A DNA stretch of 64,000 nucleotides, from positions 1,860,001-1,924,000 of the forward strand of contig NZ_CP183303.1 of assembly GCF_048541585.1 (NCBI RefSeq). The letters are read 5' to 3'. Within the stretch, counting starts at the first letter, position 1. Every line of letters begins with the position of its first letter. Below are positions 26,858 to 34,670 of the stretch, piece by piece. A program made the position numbers and the translations under genes. The stretch comes from Legionella_C sp048541585 (GTDB taxonomy: Bacteria > Pseudomonadota > Gammaproteobacteria > Legionellales > Legionellaceae). Under the pieces are notes generated by a model that was not told where the DNA came from, made no database searches, and saw nothing but the letters and a program-made list of their open reading frames with translations.

Positions 26858-27262
26858 ATGCTAGCATCGAATAGTTTAATTCAAGCGCTAAAAGATCCCT
26901 TAAAAGAAATCGCGCTTATCAGAAATGGTGCCCTTCCTGACGCTTTTGAGGACATCTTAAAACCAAAAAGCTTTGTGATGAAGGATGTATTAAATAGATT
27001 GAATATATCAGCACCAACATATAAAACGAAAAAAAGAGAAAAAAAGCTTCTTGATTCTTCAGCTACTGAAAAGTTATTACGCTTAATTTCAACAATCCAA
27101 TTGGCAAGTAAAATTATAGGTGACCCTGAAGCTAAGAATTGGCTTTATAGAGAAATTGATTCCTTGGGAGGTAGAGCACCAATAGATCTTTTGGATACAG
27201 AAGCAGGACATAAATTAGTTGAACAAACTCTTCAACAGATAAAGCATGGTATCTATAGCTAA
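26858..27262 (+). CDS. Xre/MbcA/ParS-family antitoxin
   Basis: A 134-residue antitoxin of the RES-Xre type II system. The N-terminal helices and the TYKTKKREKKLLDSSATEKLLRLI segment match the Xre-like domain; the C-terminal DUF2384 (MbcA/ParS) domain is seen as GDPEAKNWLYREIDSLGGRAPIDLLDTEAGHKLVEQTL. The GGRAPIDLL motif is typical. A GGAG ribosome site precedes the ATG. Its stop overlaps the toxin start by one base. Confidence 0.92.
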   Translation: MLASNSLIQALKDPLKEIALIRNGALPDAFEDILKPKSFVMKDVLNRLNISAPTYKTKKREKKLLDSSATEKLLRLISTIQLASKIIGDPEAKNWLYREIDSLGGRAPIDLLDTEAGHKLVEQTLQQIKHGIYS

Positions 27263-27723
27263 TGACAATATGGTATAGGGCGAGTCAATCTACAAAAGCT
27301 GAGGTTGTTTTTTCTGGCGAAGGTGGACTTTATGTGCAAGGCAGATGGAATTACAAAGGAAGAAAAGTAATCTATTGTTCTCAATCTATTTCATTATGTA
27401 CTTTAGAATGGTTATCTCATAATGGGTTGTCTGTTTCTGGTTTCTCATACTGTAAGTATTCAATTAATATCCCTGACGAATTAACTAAGAAGTATGAAGT
27501 TAAGAATTTACCTGCTAAGTGGAATGCATCGCCCACAATGGACATAACTCGGGATTTTTCCGAGGAAAAATTATTTAATCAACCTAATTACCTTGCCATT
27601 GCTCTCCCTTCTGTAGTTGTTCCTGAGGAATACAACTTAGTTATAAACCCTCTTCATAAAGATTTTTCTACTATATTTAGGACAATAAAATTCTTAGGAA
27701 CATTTACTGCGCCTAAGAGATAG
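27262..27723 (+). CDS. RES-domain toxin (NAD-targeting)
   Basis: A 153-residue RES toxin; characterised members (MbcT, the Photorhabdus and Pseudomonas toxins) deplete NAD+ by hydrolysis or phosphorolysis. Family elements are the early arginine in WYRASQS, GEGGLYVQGRWNYKGRKVIYCSQS, the glutamate in CTLEWLSH, and a late serine in ALPSVVVPEEYNLVINPLH. All core blocks are present and the length is normal, so it is probably active. It ends 58 bp before repeat copy E. Confidence 0.92.
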   Translation: MTIWYRASQSTKAEVVFSGEGGLYVQGRWNYKGRKVIYCSQSISLCTLEWLSHNGLSVSGFSYCKYSINIPDELTKKYEVKNLPAKWNASPTMDITRDFSEEKLFNQPNYLAIALPSVVVPEEYNLVINPLHKDFSTIFRTIKFLGTFTAPKR

Positions 27724-27780
27724 AAGTTATTAAAACTGAAACTCTCTAACTTCTGCAATTTTGATCATCAGATAAAATAT

Positions 27781-27849
27781 AATTCTTGACTTTGAAAAAC
27801 CATTGAAAACCTGGGATACGGGCTATGCCCTCCTCCCAGGCTACTTGCT
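27781..27849. repeat. 290-bp repeat element, copy E (right end only)
   Basis: Only the last 69 bp are present: AATTCTTGACTTTGAAAAAC... then the palindromic end to CAGGCTACTTGCT. It lies between the res stop and the end of the broken ankyrin gene, so the Xre-RES module is bracketed by copies D and E. Confidence 0.8.
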
Positions 27850-27864
27850 GAATTTAATAGGTAG

Positions 27865-29496
27865 CTAAATAGTTAAATATAATGCTTCTTCCTTTATATT
27901 GCCTGTTTTCAGTGATTGCACCAAATTTTTTGCTGTGGAGAACAAAGAACTTTTGTTATTTATATGCACTAATTGAGCCTGCTGACAATGCTCTTTAATC
28001 ACTTGCGCTATGTCGTCATGTCCCATGATAATGGCAATATCGTAAGGTAATACTTTAACCAGTGTTGCTTGCTGTGTTTCTAAAAATGTTTTCATTCGTT
28101 GACTAATCTGTGGTCTTTGTAATCTTTGCGCTGCATTGTCTGCAAATATTATCAATTGCTCTACAGTCGATTCAAAAGGAATGTCAACACGAGCGTTATT
28201 TTTTAACAGTAATTTAATTACATCTAGATGACCCTGTTGCGCCGCGATAAAAGTGGGTGTTCCCCCCTTTACCGTTGCTTTATCTAAATCAGCACCTTTG
28301 TTTGCTAAGACATCAATAACTTTAGCATGACCCTGTTGCGCCGCAACAAAAGCGGGCGTTGCCCCATCGACCATTGCTTGATTTAAATCAGCACCTGCGT
28401 CTGCTAAAACCTCAATAACGTTAGCATAACCTTCTTGCGCCGCCATAAAAGCGGGTGTAGCCCCCTTTACCGCCGCTCGATTTAAATCAGCACCTGCGTC
28501 TACTAAGGCCTTAATAACGTCAACATGACCATTTTGCGCCGCGATAAAAACGAGTGTTATCACATTTACGCCATCTACAACTGCTTGATTTAAATCAGCA
28601 CCCTCTTTCGCTAAGGCCTTAATAACGTCAACACGACCATTTTGCGCAGCGATAAAAGCTAACGTTACGTTATCTCTTGACTGCCGCTTGGCAAGCGCTT
28701 TGATAGAAGCATTGCTAGACCATACCAACTTTAATTTTTCTAAATGAGCCTGAGTCTTATGATGCTCTGTTAAAATAAGACGCGTATTAAATGCCACAAA
28801 AGGTGTAAATTCCACATAAGGCAAGAAAATTTTAAAACCACCTAAAATAGCATCCACTAGTTCCCAAGTTGTTTTTGGCTTGCTATCTATATCTAATGGT
28901 TGATTACTATCGCGAAACAACCACCCTTTATTAGGGGTATAACTTAACGCAAGCGCATGTTTATGACTTGTTAATAAAACACCAACTGGGCTATTAGGAT
29001 CGTTTAATGTTTCATTGAGCACTCGGCTTAAGGAGTTGAGATAGTCATAAAGTTCCGCTCTAGTTAACATCTTAGGCTCTGAATAAATCTCTTTTAAATT
29101 ACCTTGCGCTTCCATCAAAACAGACGATGAGAAAGGTGAAATAAGTTCTAGAGCCTGCTGACTTAAATAAGAAGATTCATAATTAAATAAGTCTGGATGT
29201 CTCTAGGGAAGATGGAATAATTCTAAGCTATCAAAAAAAGCCATAATATCCAGTAATTCGTAATCTTTCTCAGTAAGACCTTGACCTTTTTTAGCTTGTG
29301 CCTGCTTAATCTCAGCTAACAACCTATCTCGGGGAGTCCTTTTAATAAGTTCCATACGCCGTTCAAATCGCGCTCTTTCGCTATCGCCTAACAGCGTTGC
29401 CTCTAACCAGCGTAGCGCAAACCCGTGGCATAAACCTTCAATTTCTTGATAACCTAATCCAACGCGTAACGCTAATAAAGCAGCATGTAATGTCAT
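27865..29496 (-). pseudogene. Papain-like protease-ankyrin protein interrupted by an in-frame amber codon
   Basis: Two minus-strand reading frames (29496-29203 and 29118-27865) are in the same phase and separated only by TAG at 29203-29205, after which 28 further sense codons lead into the second part. Joined, they give about 543 codons with C23 (GLCHGF), H180 (SHKHALALSY) and D196 (FRDSN), at nearly the same spacing as C26, H179 and D196 in the intact paralogue at 47803-49737. Five or six ankyrin repeats follow (AAQNGHVDVIKALVDAGADLN and similar). It is probably inactivated; suppression or a downstream restart at 29118 could still give an ankyrin-only protein. Confidence 0.8.
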
Positions 29497-29557
29497 ACAC
29501 TAAAAAATAATAATTAAACATAATGAATTATATTAATACAAATAATATGTACTGATA

Positions 29558-29620
29558 ATCTAGCAATTTGGAAATCATGCGTTTCCAATTTGGAAATAAA
29601 AGGTTTCCAAATTACTAGAT
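29558..29620. promoter_or_regulatory. Symmetrical triple operator-like array
   Basis: AATTTGGAAA (29565-29574), TTTCCAATTTGGAAA (29582-29596) and TTTCCAAATT (29604-29613) are spaced about two helical turns apart and enclosed by CTAG on both sides, so the whole 63 bp is nearly palindromic. It lies about 65 bp upstream of the broken ankyrin gene. The rest of the 29497-29837 gap shows nothing else. Confidence 0.5.
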
Positions 29621-29837
29621 TCCTCTGAAACACGTATTGCCTTAAAATCGCGTTATATGTAAAACAATCAGGCCAATACGAATTTGCATGAGGTTCTGAA
29701 AATCCAATCAGTTAAGGTCCGCAAGGATTAACACTTGACCTTTGGGGTAATCAAATTAGCAATGTCAGCGTAGAAACCATTGAAAGTATCTTATTTTAAG
29801 ATAATTAACTTAAATTAATAACTTAAGAGTAAATAAA

Positions 29838-30260
29838 ATGCGATTTGAAGTTACGCAAAATTTCCTAGAGACATTAAAACAACTAAGACTAGAATTATTA
29901 GAAAAAAATAAAAAATCACCTCCTTTATTACGACAGTTGTGCCTTGAATTTATTGCAGACAATTTCTTGCAGCATTCTTCTAATTTAGAAATAGTTCCAT
30001 TAGAACTTTTAGAAGAATTACATCAACATTTATTTAATAATAAACGATTCGCAATAGATAGGTTAGAGATAATTTGTTCACCAGCTTACAAAACGCTATG
30101 TAAGTTAATTTATATGCAAAAAGGTACTCTTAACCACCTCTCTTCTCAACCTAATACAAGAGGGCATCGATTTGCAAGGCTTAATTTCTTTGTTAACAAC
30201 CAAGCCTCTGAAGTAAGAAATGAGTATGAGTCTCAATTTGCCAGTGAATTTACACCTTAG
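29838..30260 (+). CDS. Small protein of unknown function
   Basis: 140 residues, no signal peptide. The N-terminal half reads as leucine-rich helices (SPPLLRQLCLEFIADNFLQH, then VPLELLEELHQHL), reminiscent of the LCLxxIxxN...LPxxL pattern near SOCS-box-like or LRR-capping helices in eukaryote-like Legionella proteins. The C-terminal half is basic and then Glu-rich (SEVRNEYESQFASEF). The ribosome site is weak. It may be a small effector or a fragment of a longer one. Confidence 0.45.
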   Translation: MRFEVTQNFLETLKQLRLELLEKNKKSPPLLRQLCLEFIADNFLQHSSNLEIVPLELLEELHQHLFNNKRFAIDRLEIICSPAYKTLCKLIYMQKGTLNHLSSQPNTRGHRFARLNFFVNNQASEVRNEYESQFASEFTP

Positions 30261-30282
30261 AATTATTAAGATCATCTTCTAG

Positions 30283-30573
30283 CCAGCGAGCCTTGGAGAA
30301 GGGCGCAGTCGGTATCCTAGGTTTACCTTTTTAATTACTCATCAAACTCTCTTCTCATGGAAGCACCTCTCCAATTCTTATAATCTAAACTGTATATAAT
30401 GATGAAACAAGTGTAAAAAAATAAGTCTCACCAGAGGTAATGTCTCGACGATAATGAACCCTTATCAGTTATGAGGTTAGTGTTTCCTGATAAGGTTTTA
30501 TAGCAATTCTTGACTTTGAAAAACCATTGAAAACCTGGGATACGAGCTACGCCCTCTTCCCAGGCTACTTGCT
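30283..30573. repeat. 290-bp repeat element, copy F
   Basis: Full-length copy with a more diverged left end (CCAGCGAGCCTTGGAGAAGG) and a conserved right end finishing 31 bp after the vapC stop. Confidence 0.83.
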
Positions 30574-30604
30574 GAAAACCAAAACTCGAGGCTAAGATTT
30601 TAAA

Positions 30605-31018
30605 TTATTCCCAAGGATTAACTAAATCTACAAAAGCATTTACAAAATCTTTTGTGTTTCTTGTTACAAGCTTAAGATTATATACTTTTGCTGTTACAGC
30701 AAGTAAAGCGTCAATTGCGGGTAAAGGATTAGACTTAAGCTTACCTTGTAGTTTTCCCCATTCATCAGCCACTTCTCGATTAATAGGTAGAATTCTTTCT
30801 TCAAAATAATCTGGTAATTCAGTTTCTAAGTAATGAGAAATTTTTTCATATTTTTTAGGATCTGTAATCCCTGTTACTCCCTTTCTTATTTCCCCTAAAG
30901 TTATAACACTAATAAAAAGTATTGAGCTATCTTTTTCACTTACCCAACTAAGTACTTTTTCATTTGGCCTAAGTTTTACTAGCTCCGAGATAACATTGGT
31001 ATCTAATAAATACTTCAT
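30605..31018 (-). CDS. vapC: VapC/FitB-like PIN-domain toxin
   Basis: A 137-residue PIN-domain ribonuclease. The acidic active-site residues are in place: D6 (LLDTNVISEL), E43 (ITLGEIRKGV), D103 (LPAIDALLA) and D124 (TRNTKDF). The pattern fits the FitB/VapC branch, which cleaves tRNA or rRNA. Its ATG overlaps the antitoxin stop by 4 bp. It ends next to repeat copy F. Confidence 0.93.
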   Translation of the reverse strand: MKYLLDTNVISELVKLRPNEKVLSWVSEKDSSILFISVITLGEIRKGVTGITDPKKYEKISHYLETELPDYFEERILPINREVADEWGKLQGKLKSNPLPAIDALLAVTAKVYNLKLVTRNTKDFVNAFVDLVNPWE

Positions 31019-31263
31019 AGATCAATATCTCTCATTTCACTTTGATCTCTAGTAATTTCTAAAATAACATCTTTTAATGGAGAACAACGTAAAAAATCAA
31101 CCAGATTAGGTTTAGGTTTAATTAATTTATCATATTGTTCAGTTGATAAAACAACTACTGCTCGTTTGCCTCTTAAGGTAATTTCTTGAGGTTTACCTGC
31201 CGATGCTTCTTTGACTAAATCACTTAAGTGAGCTTTAGCATGTTGTAATTGCCATGATTGCAT
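31015..31263 (-). CDS. Phd/YefM-family antitoxin
   Basis: An 82-residue antitoxin. WQLQHAKAHLSDLVKEASAGKPQEITLRGKRAVVVLSTEQYDKL is the Phd/YefM DNA-binding fold; the basic and acidic C-terminal tail should wrap the PIN toxin. The start at 31263 follows AAGG at good spacing; the longer ORF to 31422 adds a hydrophobic stretch foreign to the family. A Phd-type antitoxin with a PIN toxin is a known mixed pairing. Confidence 0.92.
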   Translation of the reverse strand: MQSWQLQHAKAHLSDLVKEASAGKPQEITLRGKRAVVVLSTEQYDKLIKPKPNLVDFLRCSPLKDVILEITRDQSEMRDIDL

Positions 31264-31280
31264 GTTAATAACCTTGATAA

Positions 31281-31296
31281 GACTAGTCTGACTAGT
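31281..31296. promoter_or_regulatory. Operator-like ACTAGT repeats before the Phd/VapC operon
   Basis: GACTAGTC (31281-31288) and ACTAGT (31291-31296) lie about 20 bp upstream of the antitoxin start, next to a TATAAT-like -10 on the minus strand. Paired short palindromes are usual for Phd/YefM autoregulation. Confidence 0.45.
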
Positions 31297-31541
31297 TATA
31301 ATTTTAATATTATAAGTAAAAAATGTAAAGAATAAAGTGGAAATTAAATTTATTTTTAAGAGTAATAATTTTACTGTATTACGCAGATGACAGATAAATA
31401 GGCTTCCTAATAGGTATTTCAATAAAATCCAAGTAAATTATTTTTTCTGGCTCCGGTAGGCTAAGAATTATAATTTATTGATTTACAACTAATGATTTAT
31501 TAATAAAATTTCTTTAGAGGAACTACACGCATCTTTTTAAC

Positions 31542-31560
31542 AGGGTATATATAGGGAGCA
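31542..31560 (+). repeat. Degenerate AGGGTGCA pair
   Basis: AGGGTATATATAGGGAGCA followed by AGTTGAAAAGCCAAGTACA mirrors the blocks at 18363 and 21025 with several substitutions. It may mark the old right border of the island. The rest of the 31264-31741 gap is promoter and AT-rich DNA. Confidence 0.4.
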
Positions 31561-31741
31561 AGTAGTTGAAAAGCCAAGTACAACAGATTGTATAAAATCT
31601 TAAATATAGCTATTACTTTGAATTAAAAATACCATACAGCCTCACCGCTGGACGTTTTAATCTAATTTGACTAAAAAAATATACAAATTGATATATAATT
31701 GTTATAAGATTAATTAAATAGTATTGGTATAAAATAGAAAG

Positions 31742-32713
31742 ATGTACTATAAAACAGAGCCAACAAGGCGAGAAATTATTTTTGACATCTATGATGTAAT
31801 GACTGCTCAGGAAGTTCGCAAGGCGCTTTCCGATAATTTTAATAAACTAGAACAACCTGAAAAGAATAAAATAATATCTCTAGGTGAGCCTATATGGTTA
31901 TTACGCAAAAGTAGGGACACAGGCGTTTTAACTATTGAATACATGCAGTATGATTGGAATCAGCGAGATTTTACAGGCCCCACCGCTGTTCGTTCTTTGC
32001 AGTTAACCAAAAAGGGCTGGCAGACTTATGATCCATCTTATAAGGGAGCTGACTTACTTGAAATAAATCAACGTAATATTAACGCTATCCGTCTTAGTGA
32101 ATTAGAAGAGATTTTTAAAAACGACCCTAAATACAAACGAGAAAACATGGTTTATCCAGAAATGAGCTGGGCTATTCAAAAGGCAAAAGCTAATGAGCAA
32201 AATGCTAAAAATACTCATCATGGCATGTGGGTTAGGCCTTGCCCTGATGAAGATAAAGGTATACTAAGAAGGCTTAACTCAACTAATTCTCAATCGGTAA
32301 CACAACCTAATATACATGAGCCACTACCGGTCATGATATCCCAATTCCCAGTACACGGGGCCGTACATGCTACACAAAGTTATAAACAAAAAGTACAGGA
32401 CATGAAAGAACCAGAGCTCAGGACTTCAGAACAGTGTGCAAAATATTTGAATGATATTTATAATAAGATGAAAAAAGATGATATTTTTGAATTTTTACAC
32501 AGTTACAGACTTCCGAATAATGCAAATTTAGAAGAAATTTTAAAACATGCTCTAGCAGATAATAGTAATAGGACTAGCAAGCTTTGCGTTAAGTTAGGAT
32601 GGTTGACCGAAAATGGTCAGTTAGGTATTAATCCACCCGATGCCGTTAGAGAAACATTTAATAAATTAGAAAACCTAGACCAACAATCTAGACATGCACC
32701 AGGAAACTCATAA
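31742..32713 (+). CDS. SH2-like domain protein (putative effector)
   Basis: 323 residues, no signal peptide. Residues 15-100 fit an SH2 domain: an N-terminal helix (AQEVRKALSDNF), then EPIWLLRKSRDTGVLTIEYM, in which R55 takes the place of the phosphotyrosine-binding arginine of FLVRES, and a later VRSLQLTKKGWQTYD resembling the betaD and following strands. SH2 proteins are known in Legionella as phosphotyrosine binders. The rest (100-323) includes a Pro/Gln-rich linker and a C-terminal helical domain (SEQCAKYLNDIYNKMKKDD) that I do not recognise. Host phosphoprotein binding is inference. Confidence 0.65.
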   Translation: MYYKTEPTRREIIFDIYDVMTAQEVRKALSDNFNKLEQPEKNKIISLGEPIWLLRKSRDTGVLTIEYMQYDWNQRDFTGPTAVRSLQLTKKGWQTYDPSYKGADLLEINQRNINAIRLSELEEIFKNDPKYKRENMVYPEMSWAIQKAKANEQNAKNTHHGMWVRPCPDEDKGILRRLNSTNSQSVTQPNIHEPLPVMISQFPVHGAVHATQSYKQKVQDMKEPELRTSEQCAKYLNDIYNKMKKDDIFEFLHSYRLPNNANLEEILKHALADNSNRTSKLCVKLGWLTENGQLGINPPDAVRETFNKLENLDQQSRHAPGNS

Positions 32714-32749
32714 TATTAATATTCACAATAAGTTGCATTGCATCTTATA

Positions 32750-32785
32750 AGGTTAGGCTAAAAAATGGACTAACCTAGGGTTTTT
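32750..32785 (+). terminator. Terminator after the SH2-like gene
   Basis: AGGTTAG (32750-32756) pairs with CTAACCT (32770-32776), followed by AGGGTTTTT. Confidence 0.65.
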
Positions 32786-32835
32786 AAAATTCTTTAAGTA
32801 CAATATATAAATAATACATAGAATTGAGAGCACTT

Positions 32836-33018
32836 ATGGTAGATATTATTAATCTTAATAAAAAAAGAAAGGTTAAAGTTCGTTTAGAAAAAGAAAAGAA
32901 GGCTGTTGAAAATCGTATCAAATTTGGTAGGACAAAAAACGAAAAAAAGGCCGAGAAACGAGATAATGACCGTAATGAACGACATCTAGATAGCCATAAG
33001 TTGGAAAAAAAAGAGTAG
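32836..33018 (+). CDS. DUF4169-family small basic protein
   Basis: 60 residues, highly charged and mostly helical. VDIINLNKKRKVKVRLEKEK, then ENRIKFGRTKNEKK and a final RHLDSHK match DUF4169 closely (INLxxxRK...A.NRxxFGRTKAEK...R.LDGH). The function is unknown. I know the family mainly from alphaproteobacteria, so its presence here may reflect transfer. The start at 32836 follows GAGAG; an upstream in-frame ATG adds four residues. Confidence 0.8.
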   Translation: MVDIINLNKKRKVKVRLEKEKKAVENRIKFGRTKNEKKAEKRDNDRNERHLDSHKLEKKE

Positions 33019-33056
33019 CAATAAGAGCGCCAATCCTTTTGAATTTCATATTCAAT

Positions 33057-33093
33057 AAGGCCTTGATAAAACATTGTGCTTTATCAAGGCCTT
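33057..33093. terminator. Strong hairpin after the DUF4169 gene
   Basis: AAGGCCTTGATAAA and TTTATCAAGGCCTT form a perfect 14-bp stem with a 9-nt loop. No T-run follows; it separates convergent genes. Confidence 0.6.
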
Positions 33094-33135
33094 CAATCGA
33101 TTAGATTAATATTTCATATTCTTTTAGTAGAAAAA

Positions 33136-33396
33136 TTACATTGTATGATTAGAATCTCTTTTAGAGTATTCTTCTAGCTCATTTTCAAGCTTATTTATTA
33201 AATCATTTTTTCCATCAATTAGTTGCTGTAATGAGTTAAAAAAAAGATGGCGCTCAGCCCCATCATTATTATCATAATCCTGTCTTTGATTTTGATAGTA
33301 GTCAAGTTTCTTTTTTGCTTCAGATAATTCTTCTTCAATTTGCTCTATGGATCTCATATTAATTTTATCCCCAGTTAACGTTTTAAAACGACTCAT
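33136..33396 (-). CDS. Small coiled-coil protein of unknown function
   Basis: About 86 residues dominated by two charged helices (RSIEQIEEELSEAKKKLDYY and SLQQLIDGKNDLINKLENEL) with heptad-like leucines, predicting a short coiled coil. The true start is uncertain: ATG at 33396, ATG at 33357 (preceded by GGGGA) or TTG at 33405. It is convergent with the DUF4169 gene. The 33406-33853 gap upstream is AT-rich and shows no gene. Confidence 0.5.
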   Translation of the reverse strand: MSRFKTLTGDKINMRSIEQIEEELSEAKKKLDYYQNQRQDYDNNDGAERHLFFNSLQQLIDGKNDLINKLENELEEYSKRDSNHTM

Positions 33397-33853
33397 TGAA
33401 ATCAATAATTAAATTTCAAGCTAAATGCAATTACTGTAGTTAAGCTATTTTTTTAAGTAACTGATATTGTTAGGCTTTTTACTTTGCCTATACTTAATAA
33501 TTTTGCATTTAATTTTTTATAAGCACTTAATTTGATTAATTATTGTTAAAATAGTAAGTGCGACTGCTATAACAAATATATTTTATGAAATTTTCTTTTA
33601 CTAAACAAACCTTTTAGAATAAAAGCTATAAGTTTTATGTTATTTCTACTTGGTTATATTTCGATTTTACCTTCAAAAAATTTTACCTTCTTAGCACCTA
33701 TTTATGCAGTGCAATTATTTAAATATTTGGATTTTATCTTTTAAAAAGAACAGCTTCACTATTTTAAATGTTGATAATAAATGACCTCGACTAATACTTG
33801 TTGTATAGTCTTTACTTGCGTTTATTTTAGTGCTTTTATTATGAGAGAGAAAG

Positions 33854-34588
33854 GTGAATCCTTATTTTGCAGAATCAATTGAGCCAATTAATATTGGTGT
33901 TACAAAATATCAAAATGGGTTATTACTTTATGATGTAAAAAATAATAAAAATACCGATTTATTAATTAACTTTGCTGAGCTTTTTGCGCTTCCCTTCAGT
34001 GTGTATTTACTGGATATATATGGCGCTACAATAAAAATTAACGAAATAGGAGCAGCGATTTGCGGCTTTAATTCTTCTGAGCATGCCATAGGAAAAACTA
34101 TTTTTGATGTCTCGATGGGAAGTGCAAAGCAGCTATTAGATAATTGTGAGTCAACTTTAAAACAAGAATCTATTAAAATTTTTGATGAATTTAATACACG
34201 CTTAGACGGTAAATTCTTACAATTCTTATCTTTTAAATTTCCTTGTTACAACTCTACTTACCAGTTACATGGCACTTTAGGAATATCGATAGTTTTAGGC
34301 GAACACTCACTTGCCAACGCTATAACGCAATTAACAGCTATTGGCTTGTTGCCTAAAAATAATTCTGAAGACACGCAAAACCTAAAATTAAATTTAGGCA
34401 ATGTATTATTAACACCAAGAGAACAAGAATGCCTTGAATATACAGTAAAAGGTTTTACAGCTAAACAAATAGCTAAGAAACTTTCTATTTCGCCGAGAAC
34501 TATTGAAGACTACATCAATCAAGTTAAATTAAAATTAAATACTTGCTCTAAACGAGAAATGATTCAGAAAGTTTTAGAGATAAGCTAA
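33854..34588 (+). CDS. LuxR-type transcriptional regulator with PAS-like sensor region
   Basis: 244 residues. The C-terminal 65 residues are a LuxR HTH: LTPREQECLEYTVKGFTAKQIAKKLSISPRTIEDYINQVKLKLN. The N-terminal 160 residues look PAS-like (PFSVYLLDIYGATIKINEIGAAICGF...AIGKTIFDVSM), as in many Legionella LuxR-type regulators that sense internal signals rather than acyl-homoserine lactone. The start is a GTG with GAGAG 5 bp upstream. The PRPP-synthetase-like gene follows 82 bp downstream on the same strand and may be its target. Confidence 0.88.
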   Translation: MNPYFAESIEPINIGVTKYQNGLLLYDVKNNKNTDLLINFAELFALPFSVYLLDIYGATIKINEIGAAICGFNSSEHAIGKTIFDVSMGSAKQLLDNCESTLKQESIKIFDEFNTRLDGKFLQFLSFKFPCYNSTYQLHGTLGISIVLGEHSLANAITQLTAIGLLPKNNSEDTQNLKLNLGNVLLTPREQECLEYTVKGFTAKQIAKKLSISPRTIEDYINQVKLKLNTCSKREMIQKVLEIS

Positions 34589-34670
34589 CTGACCCCGTAT
34601 TTAAGACGGAGTGTTTACTATGTTAAATTTAATTACCATGAACTTCTTTTAAAATAATTAAGAGGTAAAT

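Noticed and set aside
22291..30573. Repeat family as a CRISPR array or integron cassettes
   Set aside because: Copies are about 290 bp with palindromic ends, irregularly spaced by whole genes, with no spacers, no cas genes, no integron integrase and no attC core sites.
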